NCBI RefSeq assembly: GCF_043641665.1
Contig: NC_092183.1
Span: 22,168,501-22,232,500 of the forward strand
Reading direction: 5' to 3'
Length of the DNA stretch: 64,000 bases
Source: Enoplosus armatus
Lineage: Eukaryota; Chordata; Actinopteri; Centrarchiformes; Enoplosidae
Below, piece by piece: positions 48,244-60,894 of the stretch. How positions within the stretch are numbered: the stretch's first letter is position 1; the number at the start of each line of letters is the position of its first letter. Under the pieces are notes generated by a model. That model was not told the DNA's origin and ran no database searches. It saw only the letters and a list, made by a program, of their open reading frames with translations. A program made the translations under genes and the position numbers.

Positions 48244-50985
48244 GCACAGCTAGTTTGTGCTACAGATAAGATCACAGTAGGCCTGCCAGTATGGCACCTA
48301 AATAGAAAGAAGATGCTCAGTATTTGACAGCCTAGAAGCAGCCATATTGGACTCAACAGGACAAAGGATGAACCTACACCAGCCTTCCGGTACCAATGCA
48401 TGCTATTCAAACACCTGACCTCGCAGTGTACCAAACATACACGCCTCAAATGTGTATTGGGATGTAACTGTACAATATGTCAATAGATAAGACAGCAAAA
48501 AGTGGAAATAATCTCACAGGTTGAGTTGAAGCTCATCGGGCAGAGTTTAGGAAAGCATTTTGAAATGTCAGCAGGCTGGCTAACTAGCAGACAGATAGAT
48601 AGCTACAAATGGTTAGTTTAAAAGAGACATAGCAGTTGTAGCATCACCTATTGGTTTCTGGGGAGACGCCTTGAGGCTTGCATTTTGGATTTATCACCAG
48701 ATGTCCTTTTGGTATGCCTGAAAACCAAAATTTGGGCAGAGGCATGGCCAGTGGCTGACTGAGATGGGCTCACGTCAATCAAGCAGATACTTCCTCAATT
48801 ATAAGCCTTATATCTCTTTAAAGGGTTGCTTCAGATAAGTCTATCTTATGAAATATGTGGCTACATGTATGTTGAAAGAGGTTTTGGCTGCTGTAGTCAT
48901 TCCTCCTGTCCATACTGATGTGAAGGGACCCCCTCCTAATGCAACTGACTGTACAAGATGCCAGACAAATTCATTATATTTAAAAAAACAACAACTTTAG
49001 AATGCATTTTTACACTGAACATCTGTGTGTCCAATTTCTTAAAATGGAGTCACTTCACGACCACTATAGACAGGAAGTATGACTACCGCCACCAATAACT
49101 CTTTAAGCGTATATTTGGGCATGAGTACTGTATTAAAACATACATTGAAAGTTTCAGAACCTATCCTCTATCCACTTGCTACCAAGACACATATCAAAGA
49201 AGTGAAATAGTCATTGATATCGTCCTGTGGAGAGAGAAAAGAAGAGAGTTCAGTCAGAGACACTCACAGTTCAAGAAATTGACCATATGTGGCAAATGGG
49301 TTAGATTTGGCAGAAAAGGCTCTGCTGTTTGAGGGAGCTCTTAAAGAATCCTAGCAGCAACAAGGAATCTGCTGGGAGAGCTAAACCCCCCCCCCCAAAA
49401 AAAAATACACACATACATGTACGTTAAATCTTAGTTAAGTCAATTTTATGAAACCTTGACACCAAAATTTGGGCGGATTACTCAAGTTTACCTATATTTC
49501 ACCATCCACCTCTGCTGGAATATAAACTGCTCCACAAAACAGGCATGGCATTTAGACTAGTTACGAGAGAAGAGTCGATGGTACAAATATATTTCTTGAA
49601 TAAAGTGAGTGAATTTATTGTCCTGTTAGCGACCAAGAGCTATTGTAACCATAATTGTGACGAGGATTATGACTGTCTAGATAGCAAGTTAGATAACAAA
49701 TACTGCAGCTCACCAGCTACGCAGTCCTGTGAGTAGTCCCTATGTCACCGATCCTCCAGCACTGCCAACCTCACTGTGGGCCTTGATAGTGCAAAGTGTC
49801 AGATTATAATGGCGGTGCTATACATCAGAATGAATACGATTGGATGCTCCTAGTCAGCTGGTAGCCAAGGCGTTTATGAATGAGCCAGTGATGGTGAAGC
49901 ATTAATGAAAGTGTGGATGCCGATCAGCCAATGCAAGCGCGACTTCAATGCCATATCTGCACGCTGTGGTCTATTATTTTTTTCGAAGAGTTTTCTCGAA
50001 GCTAGCATCTAGTTGAAGGAAACACAGTGACCGAACCAGATAACCTGTAAACTAACGTAGCATGGCTAGATTTCGGAAGCACCATCAGGCTTCCTAATTT
50101 TGCCTTTTAAGTGGGCTTCAAGTATTTTTATAGCCAGTGTTATTTGGCTCCGATCCCCAAAATTTAACTCAACCGATGAGATTATTTCTGCCTCCAGAGT
50201 AGTTGTCTTTCTGAGAAATGTTTGTGAAACTAAACTATCAGCTATTGTTTCATTTGCCCATCTACTCCATCCTGTCACCAAGCACTTTGATCACGTATCT
50301 GCTTTGATTATTATTCCGGCCTCATGATGCTTCCTGTCTCTTTACCACTGATGTTTTGAGGGATGTGTTGAATATAATATGAACTCCAAAAACAAAACAA
50401 TGTACAAACGTTTCTAAGCTTAAGATTTTTTTATATATATATTTACATGAATTCATGAATTCACAGTATCATACAACGTTTTTTCTCATTTCCATGAATC
50501 TTGTTAAATTTTTGTTGTATAAAAGTATGCAGCTTTTGCATTGTTAATAACATTTGCGTAACCACTACATTTGCCGTAATTATATCTCAGTATTTCAGCA
50601 TTTTCACCTCAATGGAAATTAACAACCCTGATCAGTCATGCTAAAAAGGTTCACTGTGCCATAAGCTGTGCCGTCTTCAATAATGGACACCATAAACCAC
50701 TTTTTTTTTTTTACATTGACAGTGTGCGGCACATAATGGAAATGGTAAGCTTTAAGACACATGATGTAACTCTTTTGGTCTTGATTTTCTTCATGATTCA
50801 CAACCACATTGTTTCGCCTGAATTATCTGGAGAGTTTTGTTAAGTTTATTCATAAACGGCATGCTAATTTGTTCCATTGTAAAGTCTTTATACATTAATA
50901 ATAATGTCATGAAATATAACACAACACTTGAAACCAGCTGTGCGTGTCTGTGCTATGAAATAAAATTTCCATTATAAAAGCCTGT
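48244..50985 (+). other. olfml2a: olfml2a probable 3' UTR, with repeat insertions
   Basis: After the stop there is no coding sequence. A repeat-like segment (about 48.5-49.1 kb, with AATTATAAGCCTTATATCTC and GTGAAGGGACCCCCTCC as recognised fish-repeat blocks) is followed by AT-rich DNA of 3'-UTR character. Candidate poly(A) signals are at 49,599 and, more convincingly, 50,959. The UTR extent is inferred, not shown. Confidence 0.45.
50959..50964 (+). terminator. olfml2a: Candidate poly(A) signal of olfml2a
   Basis: AATAAA in the context TGCTATGAAATAAAATTTCC, followed by ATTATAAAAG and a TGTTGTGAG G/T-rich stretch that could be the downstream element. An earlier AATAAA at 49,599-49,604 is an alternative. 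Confidence 0.45.
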
Positions 50986-51842
50986 TGTGAGCCTTATAAG
51001 TCAATCCGCTGTGACCCAGTACATGCCATGGGATAGACTTGCCTTGCCCACCTCGTGTTGAAGGGATGATGACCAGTGACTCAGATCTTCTGATTTTAGG
51101 ATAAAAAAAACTCCCATGAGCCATGTTTAGTTCTGGGGTAAAGGTCGTCATGCACTGCTTAATCTCAGTCCCAAAATACACTGGAAGAATCAGCCCTGGG
51201 TCATGGTAATAAGGGAATGGTTGCCTGATTTCTTGGCTGGGGATTCGAAAATCTTGAACTTCAGCTCCAAGTCATGCAACTCTGGGGGGAGACATTGACA
51301 GAGCTGAATGGTGGGTGTGGTAGGTCCACACATGCGGTCCTCATTTAAGAGAATCAACTCCCCAATTCTATATAAAGACAATCTCAATGTACTGAGTGTT
51401 CCCAGATAATAAAGTTCATTAATGAGTGCAAGGCAAGGCCGAAAGTTTGATTAGCGCAGCACTAATGGTGTGTCCAATCATGAACTCTGTCACGAAATGT
51501 TGACATGTTGTTGTAATGGAACAATGATGTCCACACTAGCCGTGGTGATGAACACTGACAATTCACATGACCTATGCAGCTTCAGTCCCAGCGCCTTGTG
51601 GCAAACACAAAGGCTCTCCTGTTGCTGAATCAGGACTCAACTTGATCCTGTTCAAATCAGCAGGGCCTCTTGTTCATCCCCATCACATACTCATCATGTA
51701 CCATCATGTCCTCACAGTGCCGGGGATGTAAAGCCTTTGTCCCTAAATTACATGCCACTGTGAAGCCAGAAACTGCACTGTTGAGCCATATGGTTCATGT
51801 CCGAGAAGTAATCGGGTAAATGGAGCAAGAGGCTTTCCTCCA

Positions 51843-52250
51843 CACTGCAAAAACTCTATTTCTAAGTAAGTTACATAATCTTATATTTAGACTTGGATTA
51901 GCTAGTGCTGACTATGCAAAGTTGTTTGACTTAATTCAAGTAAAATTTCACTTGCCTTGTCACAAATACCAATTTGATCTTATTTGTGGGTATGTTTAGC
52001 AAGATACGAAGGACGTGTGTGTTCCAGATCCTCCAGTGTGCTTTAACACTTATATTAGGCTCTGAAGTTTCAAGACAAAAACATATTATTTCAAGATATA
52101 TTCTCAACTTTTATCTTCGGACAAAATATCTAATTTCAAGTTAATTCAGGTGGTTTACGTCCAATTCAATACAATACAAAACTAGAAAGACTCTCAAAAT
52201 AATCATTAGACCTGACACCCTTTTCTGATGATGAAAATGATATAAACCAG
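51843..52250 (+). mobile_element. Fish repeat of 'CACTGCAAAAACTCTATTTCTAAGTAAG' type, partial
   Basis: Starts CACTGCAAAAACTC, then TATTTCTAAGTAAG, and contains TATTATTTCAAGATATATTC and TTCAAGTTAATTCAGGTGG, blocks of a common teleost non-autonomous element. Its probable far end, CTAGAAACAAGAATAGCACTTATCTTATTTTAAG, reappears at about 52,758-52,795, after a different repeat. Confidence 0.6.
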
Positions 52251-52384
52251 AATAGCACATTTTGTGCATCGACAGCAATAATTACACGTGTGCTCTGCTC
52301 AGCTCTGCTCTCACTGCTCAGGGCATGTGCACCCATGTGGTATGTGTCCTAATCACTCAGCTATCGGGTCGCCCCGTTTTGGAC

Positions 52385-52650
52385 ACATTTTGACCTGAGG
52401 ATGGTGCTAGATGAAGCCTCAGAGGATCACCAAAGTCACTGAGATTCATTCTCTGGGGTAAATAAATGTCTATACCAAATTTCATGGCAATCCATTCTAT
52501 AGTTGGTGAAATATTTCACTTAAAACCCAAAAGTTCAGCCTCATGGTGGCACTAGAGGAAGAGCCAGGGGATCACCAAAGTCATCATCTGAGGAACATGA
52601 ATGTCATGCCAATCCAATAGTTGATGAGACATTGACATTACCATGGCTGG
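52385..52650 (+). mobile_element. Fish repeat of 'GGTGCTAGATGAAGCCTCAGAGGATCACC' type
   Basis: Contains two related halves, each with 'CTAGA.GAAG....GGATCACCAAAGTCA' followed by a 'ATGTC....CATGGCAATCCA' block. The order matches a very common teleost repeat (recognised from memory). It splits the 51.8-52.8 kb element, so insertion was later. Confidence 0.7.
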
Positions 52651-55600
52651 AGCCACAGCACCAGTAGTCAGTTGGCATGGTGTCTCAGTGGTTTACTGAC
52701 TTGAAAATTGTGGGATCAAAACCTAGTTGGACAAGGTTCTATACAGGCATTACCTTTGTTGTCTAGAAACAAGAATAGCACTTATCTTATTTTAAGTAAT
52801 TTGACCTTGTTGAGCTGGCTGGACATCCTGACTCTGCTATACTTAGGTACTTTCCCCCACCATAGGGACCTTCCATTGCTTCCATTGACCTACCCACAAT
52901 TACAGATACACACCCAGCACTGCAACAATTCATCAGGGCTTCTGTGTATTAGTCTCATTGTAAACATAAAGAAAAGCTTACACATCCAGCCAAGAATATA
53001 CCAGAATCCTGAGGTGTGGCGTCAAGTCACATGGCTTGGATTCAGGCTCGAGTCTCAATCTTCCGTTCAGCAAACATCTACTTTTTAATCTTTCCCCGAT
53101 TAAAATGACAGAGACGTCAACTCCAATGGCAGATTACATCAGCTGTAGCTAATTAACATTGATAGTTTACTAGTTACTGGCCAAAATTTAGCTGTCGCCT
53201 TATTAATGTGCTCTTCTGCAGCTGTGTCTTGTCTTGATTATGAAAGATTATTTGTGAAGTAAAAGAAGCATCACTCTAAACTAAACTAAATTCAGATTTG
53301 ATCAAATGCTGTTGAACCCCACCCTTAGTGAAACGCATAGCATACCAAAGTACTCCTGATCACTTTCAATTGTCCCTAAATGTATTTGAAAGTAGTATGA
53401 AAGGCATTCATTATATGTGTACATTTACAAATTCAGACTCTGTTAAAATGATTTACAATGGCATTACATTTGGTAAGGGACACATAATGACTTGTTTAGG
53501 ACTCGAAACACAAAGTTTAGGACTTCTTTAGGACATATGACCTGCAAAACATTGACTTTGTCCCGCCTCTGCCAGAATTATGCCGAGGGTTTAAACCCAA
53601 GACGAGAAATGACATGATGATTGACATGGCGTCAATTTCTGATTTGCTGCCAATCTCTGTGTTGCATATGCTTTTACTCAGGTTGATGAAAGATCACAAG
53701 CTACCAAAACAAAGCACTGCAGTGTGATAAGTTTTTCACATGGATCTTATAGAGATTAGCGGGATGCTGTAAGGTTTAAATTTTGAGCTCTCCTCGATAA
53801 CATATTGCAAACACATTAGTGCTCACATTGAAGTATGTGTAAACGGAAATGGGGCTCGTGACAGCCCAAGTGTTTTGCTGAACAGAATGAACTTCAACGT
53901 GACTTTAATTAAGACCCTATTTCCTGCTAACAGTCACTCAAGAGAAAGGGTTGGCTGAATAAGATGTAAGAGCAGAGCAGGGACAGTGAACATATAAAAC
54001 CGTCCTTTTCAAAGCCGCATGGAAACTTTTGCTTGGTCAACCTTCTGCCAATCCCCTAAGCTTCATGAAATCTCATGTGCAAAATAAAGCCAGAGGGTCT
54101 AATACTCAATAACAATCCAATTATGAAGTGCTTTTCTCCGAGCTTGTCTATGGGAGCTGGCACACACTCAATAATGTCTCATGTTCTTTGCAGAGGGGGC
54201 TTTCCTGAGGTTTAGGCTAGCGACCGAGGAGCACACCAAAGAAGGCCATTGTACAAGATACAATGGAGGCCTTTGGAAATTATGGAGGAGGAGTGGTTGC
54301 GTCAGGACCTCACATCAACATTTTGTAGCAGAGGCGCAGACAAAGAAGCCCCGAAACACCCACAGATTTTGGCATGTGCTCAAGGCAAAACACTGCAGTG
54401 CATAAACAAATCTCAACAAAGATTACTGAAGAAGGTGAAATACTCTTCCAAATACGAACACATAAGTCATCTTGAAGAGGTGTTGGACTCTTGCCCCTGC
54501 TTCATTTTGATCTGAATATAATAGAGTCTTTTAGATGAGATGACAAGATAACAGGTAGTCTGGCAAACATACCAAGCATTGAATAAAACACCAAATGGAA
54601 CCTAATACGTCTTTCCAAAATAGATAAAAGATGTGTTTTAACGTTTTGGCAAGGAGGGAAGTCCCATCTGTTCACTATGGTGACAGGAAAATAAATCTGT
54701 CAACAAACAGGAACAATAGAGCTGCTGCATCTGGACGAATACTCTGTAGTGCTTTATCTCATAAAGATGAAATGAATAGATACTTAAGTGGGAAGGTAAA
54801 CTGAGCGTGCCTTGCTTCACATTCATTCCAGTGCAATCCATTCAGACCAGGCTTCACTGGAACCATCAACATTCTGGCGCAAGTCTGTCATGTTTTGCTT
54901 TGTTGTTTTCCATGTAATTCTTTTCTTTTTTACCCTTATGCTCTTCATTAGTCTTTATTTAATCACGTTAAATCTGATGGCAATTTAAACTGTTGATCTC
55001 CCGTCTGAATAAGCACTTGAGACACTCAAATCATCTCTTGCGCTCAAAGAAAAACTAAACCACACTAATAAACAATTAAACACTGTGAATGAGACAATTT
55101 TACATGGTTGGGGAGATTATTTTAGCATCAGATCAGGCTATAAAAATCCTTATTGCACCAGGCCTGCCGAATCTGTGAGGAACATCGGCGTAAAAGTCAC
55201 CTATGTCTGAATGACCAAAGCCATCGCTTTTTGTCCCTGAAAAGGGACTTAACAACGCCCATTGACCTTGGAAATATTGGTATTGAAGGTCCAGTCATGA
55301 GCTTGTTCTGGAGCACAGTTTCACAGTGCTCGTTGGCGACCCACCGGTGAATTGCTCATGAGATGTGGTTTAAAGTCTTAGAAAAAAGCTAGTAAATGGA
55401 ACATGAGTTGAATTCTTTTTTTGTCATTGTATATTTAGTGATGCCTAAAAGATGTATTTATATATAAATGCCACATCGTATAGATAAATGTCTTTTTAAA
55501 ATGTCTTTTTTTTTCCACGCACATATTTCTAATCTATTATCAGTTTTTCCCTGATTTCTAGTCCACGTATTTCTACTCAACATGTTTTTCTATACATATA

Positions 55601-57170
55601 AGTAAGGTTACACATGTTTCTTTATTTGTTTGAATTGTAGGTCGTGGTACATTTAATACCCCCCCATGTGCTGTGTTATTACTCTTTTGTTTGTGCTCTG
55701 CCCCAGCAATAACCCCCGTCGTCCCCAGAGCAAGGATTCGAGTTTCATTGTACATATCTTCAACTCCGGGCCATGACAAGGCTTTAGCAGACTAAATGTT
55801 GTCAGCATGGGTATCTCAGTTACTGTCCTAAACACACGCGAGCACACAACTGGGCTCAGAGTGAATAAGTCTGTCTCCATTACTGTACTGTAATCACGTC
55901 ATCTGACTCTTCCAGGACTTCTCTCTCCATAAGAACTGAACTAACAGGGGTGGCTCTTTTACAAGCCAGGTCCAGAGAGAGACGGAAACATTACAATTAC
56001 AAATGACTTCCAGACCACATTTATACTGGCAAGACCTTCTATCGGTACTTTTGAGAAACAAAATAAATATATAGAAAGCTATCTATATAAATATTTGTCG
56101 GGATGGGGAACCTGATGGTGGATGTTGTGGGGGGGGGGGTCAGGGGCGTCCTCGTCTTGCTTTTAGGCCAACAACAATGTACAGCGGGGATCAGAGGCAC
56201 ACCACCCACCAGAGGGCTTATTCGCAATTCGCACAGCCACACAGTCCATCCACAACAGCTGCCCTTGGCTGGCACTTATGGAACCACAGCAATCAGCCCT
56301 GCCATCCGTCACACTGCCCCACCCAAAACCAGACGCCAGCTCCAATGAGGCCAAATAACAACACCACTTTTGCAGCTGTTTGGCGGGGGGGGAGAGTTGA
56401 GGTGTCACCTCATCGGAAACAGGATTGATTTGTTCTAAATGTCAGAAAATTCTTCACAGCTGTCGAAGGGCTGGCTCTGATGAACGGCGGGGTATCCCAG
56501 AAACAAGGCACAACAATTACATCTTGGTTTATTGTGGAAATGCCTGACTTCAGTTAACATTAACCGCTGATTCAGGGTCAAGCCGCTTCACAAACGCACA
56601 GACAGTGCTAACACAGTCAGCCTCATGCAGGCCTGTTGGAAAGAATCAGGGCTGCACAAGTTTAAACCACAAACTAAGAGGGTCAACACAAATCACATCG
56701 ACTCACAGAGGGGCGAGCGTCAGCTGCCATGTTCACAGCCACGGCTCATGTACTGTGAAGAACGGAAATATTAAAAGCAAAAACCACCATCGCAAACAAA
56801 GCCAGAGTGAAAGTTTTATTTTGCATTGTAGATGAACATGTGTGGACATAGTGGGACCAAAAGAGCAATGCCTTGTGTTGGTGCTCAAGGTTTTCTGGTT
56901 GGGGTCCTCACTTCCCCTACAGTTACCTATGTGTCAAAAAAAAAAATGCAGTTAAAGAGCCAGAAGCGGTCTCCCAGTGGAGAGAAAGGAAATGTTATCA
57001 GCCCATTTCAGTCCTCTCCATTTTCAGGCCCCGCAGGCGTCGCTACATACTTTGCAAATATTCGCACCACATACATTTATAGAAGACACACATATCATAT
57101 AGGTTCCAACATTTTATTGGCTTCTGGTCACACTCAGTATTAGGGTCAGCGTGATTGGCGCTCACTCGCC

Positions 57171-57238
57171 ATGGCCAACGTGACCAGCGGCGCCCGTGGC
57201 CAACGTGACCTCATGCTTCACCCATTGTCAACGTGACC
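57171..57238 (+). repeat. Three short direct repeats of CCAACGTGACC
   Basis: The units ATGGCCAACGTGACC, GTGGCCAACGTGACC and ATTGTCAACGTGACC start at 57,171, 57,196 and 57,224 (spacing 25 and 28 bases). A fourth, weaker relative (GGTCAGCGTGATTGG) precedes them. Confidence 0.6.
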
Positions 57239-57330
57239 TGTTATCCATGGCATGATGTTAATATAACAAGTGTATCCATCGCAATAATTCTTTCTTTTCA
57301 GCTATGCATTTCTCTGTCTCATTTTATTAG

Positions 57331-57401
57331 AAATCGGCCGCCCTCCTGAGTCTCCCCTGATTGAACTGCACTCAGTCACCAGCGAGGAGCTCCACCACTA
57401 A
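57331..57401 (+). CDS. Orphan candidate terminal exon (C-terminal 22 residues of an unknown protein)
   Basis: A good polypyrimidine/AG acceptor (TTTCTCTGTCTCATTTTATTAG) is followed, after two bases, by 22 open codons ending in TAA. They read IGRPPESPLIELHSV then TSEELHH, with G/C at most third positions, unlike the AT-rich flanks. AATAAA follows 120 bases after the stop (57,521-57,526). Acceptor, short coding tail, stop and poly(A) signal together look like a true last exon. It cannot be spliced in this frame to the donor-like string in olfml2a exon 8 (phase conflict). No upstream exon with the required phase was recognised and no family is known to me. It could be a lost-gene relic or chance. 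Confidence 0.3.
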
Positions 57402-57639
57402 AAGCAAAAACAAAAGTCTGAAGTAATAACTTCAGTCACGTCCTCTTTGACTCTTAGGAACTTTTTGAGCGAGCGTGCATCATTGTCTGTCCCTGTATAC
57501 CAAAATCTGGGTGCATAAGAAATAAATCTGTGCAGCTAGATACCCTGAGTATCAAATCAAAACAAATCATCAAATCAATCAAGTGTATTTGTCACAAATA
57601 ATCATATGAGGTACGATCACAGCTGTTTGAACTATAGCT

Positions 57640-57860
57640 ACCAGTACTACTGTACCTCTGCTGCTAATACTATCACCACTACTGCTGCTGCTAAACATTT
57701 TACTGAAATCACAGAAATGTAATCAAAAGACATCTGAAATACATAAAACTACTAATACTGCCACAATTACTGTTACTTCTGCTACTACTGTAGTACTATA
57801 TACGACTTCCAGGCCAACTACTACTGGTACTACTAGCACTGCTACTGTTACTACTATCTG
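57640..57860 (+). repeat. Degenerate (ACT)n/(CTG)n trinucleotide region
   Basis: Repeated TACTAC, CACTACTGCTGCTG and ACTACTACTGGTACTACTAG units separated by unique bases: a decayed trinucleotide array. Confidence 0.8.
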
Positions 57861-58819
57861 CATGACACCTTGATGTTTGTGACGGTTTCAATGCATTTGT
57901 AAAGCTTTCTAATGCTGCATGCTGTTCGACAACAACCTTATTATACCTTATGGTTATAATGAAAATCTTCGACCGTCCCATAACCTTGCATGATCCTGCA
58001 GATCTCCAGAGTGCCAGCCCTGACCTTTCAGCACCGCTTTAGGAAAACCATCTCATCTACATTTTGTGTTTATTCGTAACTGCATAGAAAGTGAAGAAAG
58101 GTCATTTTGCAAAGGCTTTGATCAAGGCCTTTGTTGATGGTTCCATGCAAATCCCAGACATACTTGACATTCAGCACAAAGCCAGTTTCTCCCCTGGCCT
58201 TGAGGAATGCTGGCTGGGTGACAGCAGCCTGAATCTATTCTAATAAAGAATGTGACCATTGTAGTGACGGTCCAATCTGCAGCCACAGACAGCTGTTGTC
58301 TGGAGGCTAAAGTCTATGACACATATTTCTCCTGCATCCCCACACAGGCTTTATTCATCGGACAATACTGGACGGGACTTTTGGAAGTGATCCTTAATAG
58401 AGGCGACGAGAAATCTCGGAGGATAAACGAGTCTTCCTTCCTTCAAAGTGTTTCGCACTTAGAGGGCACTCACGGCCTCACTTGGACAGGCCAGGTGTCC
58501 TTTGAATGTGTCCTTTGACCTCGACCTGCTGTCTTCTAGTGTGAGTCTGGACTGGTGAGCCAGTTCCACATTTTAAGAGGAGGAGGAAGTTATTATCATG
58601 TCTGCCATCAGAGCAGGGCCCGCATGACCAGAGTCAAGTTCCTTTGAAATCAAAGCTTGCCATGATTTAGCCAACCAAGACATCGTTATACATGCAGTCT
58701 ATTCATTGAAACTGATAATCCCCTTCGAATTCCTTCCCTATGTTTGACAGAATACATGATGCATTGAAGAACTTGCAGCTTTTTCATTTTGAATGGCGGA
58801 CCCGCAGAGAATTACCACC

Positions 58820-58882
58820 TACTCTGCAGTTCCCCTCAGCGTTTTAGCGTCTTTCAGCTCGAACTTTACTGTTTTGGTTCAG
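58820..58882 (+). repeat. 'CTGCAGTTCCCCTCAGC' repeat, copy 2
   Basis: CTCTGCAGTTCCCCTCAGCG then TTTTAGCGTCTTTCAGCTC and GTTTTGGT match the intron-4 copy at 41.7 kb, except for a deletion of about 10 bases (the CTCTATGAAG part). The following 200 bases may belong to the same element. Confidence 0.75.
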
Positions 58883-60894
58883 TCTCATTCGCACTCATTC
58901 TTTTTCGGGATTTGAGTACACTTTCCCTTCCAAGATGTGAATTCGGAGTAGCATTAAAAGTAAATATTAAAGAGCCAGATATTTTTCTCAGGAGTTGGTG
59001 GAGACTCAGTTCACCAGAAACACGACTGAAAATGAATGCTAATGCTGTCTGCTGGATGTGTAAATAGGCTAACATGCCATATGAACATTATAAGGTTATA
59101 ATATGTTAATCTTATGCTTAACAATTACTGCTTTAAATTGCATGTGGAGGGTAAGTCATTGACTGCACTGGATTGTTTGATTTAGATTTTGCACGTTGGG
59201 TGGTGGACCTCTTTATCTTCAGTTGAATTATGCACTTTATTGAATCATACTGTATTTTTTATGCAGGATTTAAAGCTCTATCTTGCATTACCATTATGGT
59301 GCCAATTTCACCCAGGTGGATCATAAGAGTTTCATCCTATCTTCAGCCCTGAATTGTTGTGGGAAAAACACAACAGAGCCAACATACACAGCTATGGGCA
59401 GCTTTTAGAGCTTTCAATAAACCTAACCTTGCCTGTCTTTGCACTACGACAGGGTAGAAATGGGGGGAAAATGCAAAGACAGAACAATGCTAACCACCTA
59501 GCCATCCTGTTGTAAGTGTTGTTCATATTTGAAGAACTCCAATACTCAATAAGAGCTAAGAGCAAGACGAGGCTTGACAGCAAATGTGATGCGCCGAGGC
59601 CAACTGCTGCTTGAATCAATCTCACCCTGGTGTCAGGAGGGGGGGGAAACCCTGAGTAATCCCCTCTGGCTGGTTCACACTGACACCCATGCAGCGGTGC
59701 AGATCAGTTTCACCACTGGATGTGCTGAGGTCTGGCAAATTTTAATGCACTTAATGCCTCCAGATCCATAGGGACGTGTCAAATATTCAACGCCGTCATC
59801 TGCCGCCTCTCGTAGATGTCAAATTACCAGTGTTCAAACTGCGGCGCTGACAAAAGACAGCTTAGGCAACTGACCGTGTTGTGAAACATGAGGTGAGGTG
59901 CGTTACAGGCCGTATAATGACTCATGCTTTGTTTAATGGATAATGTGGGCTGATGTATCTCACAGCCTCTCTTGCATCATGTTCCAAGATGAAACACTGT
60001 TTATATTTGTCATCATCTGCGCTCAAGATGTGGTTAATCAAATTAGTGGGGAATGTATTTAACACCCTGCAAACGCACATGGAGCGCTATGAAAAACAAC
60101 AATGGAATCAGATCTTTCCCCTTCACAGGTGGCCTTGTGCACTGACCTAAGAGAACAAGCATTCAGCGCACAAGAAAGCAGCCTGTGGTCATCTTCATGT
60201 GGAGGCCTCGAAGCGAAGTATTCCCACTGTCAGCTCATATGCAGAGTTCCAGCTCTTTGGATAAAAGTGAGCAGTAATTCTCCCTCTAGAGACAAGGGAC
60301 GGGAACCAGAGACGCCCAGACTTCCGGTGCGCGGCAGCGATTTCACCCATCAGGTCGGCCATGCCAAGCGTATCAGCGCAAAAGGAATCCAGTTTCTCCA
60401 GCCCTCCTCCGAGACGGGGGATCACGTGGCAGATCCCGGCGCGCTGAATGACAAAGAGTCAAATATGAAAGTGGATTTACTGCCAGATGTTGGCAGAGCG
60501 TGCTTCATTTCACTTGTAAAACAGAGAGGAAAGCAGGGCGAGCACAAAAGCATGAATAATTCCAGGACATTCTTTCGGGGGGAATTGTCTGCGTTGTCTT
60601 GTTGGCAATGGCAGCAGGAGTGGATACCGAGGTGTCTGCAGAGGACAGCACTCTGAAAACCTAACAAAAGACTTGTTTGTGGAGTGGACAGATACTCGGT
60701 TAAAGAAATAATCTGTGACGTCTTCATTAAACGTTGCAGGCCGTGCAGAAGAGCACGCAGTTCTTCAACCTGTTGTCAGCTTATGTCAGACGTCTAACTT
60801 TCAAAAGGAAGGAAAGTTCACAGGAAGTGGTGTGTTTTTGTTGAGTGTGTCCAGCCATTTTCCCACTCCTTACAATATGTTGAAAGTAACCCCA

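Larger units (their letters stand above)
50986..57330. other. Intergenic: no gene recognised
   Basis: Two adjoining open frames on the - strand (51,387 down to 50,972) have a somewhat protein-like composition but match no family I know. The segments at 51.84-52.25 and 52.38-52.8 kb are mobile-element derived. I could not identify the genes that follow OLFML2A in human (WDR38, RPL35, ARPC5L). The remainder is AT-rich DNA in which I see nothing specific. Confidence 0.45.
57402..60894. other. Intergenic: no gene recognised
   Basis: Contains the probable 3' UTR of the orphan exon, scattered ACT/CTA trinucleotide repeats (57,640-57,860), a repeat at 58.8 kb, and a 184-codon ATG-initiated frame at 60,102-60,656 with no recognisable domain. 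The rest is unremarkable. Confidence 0.4.
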
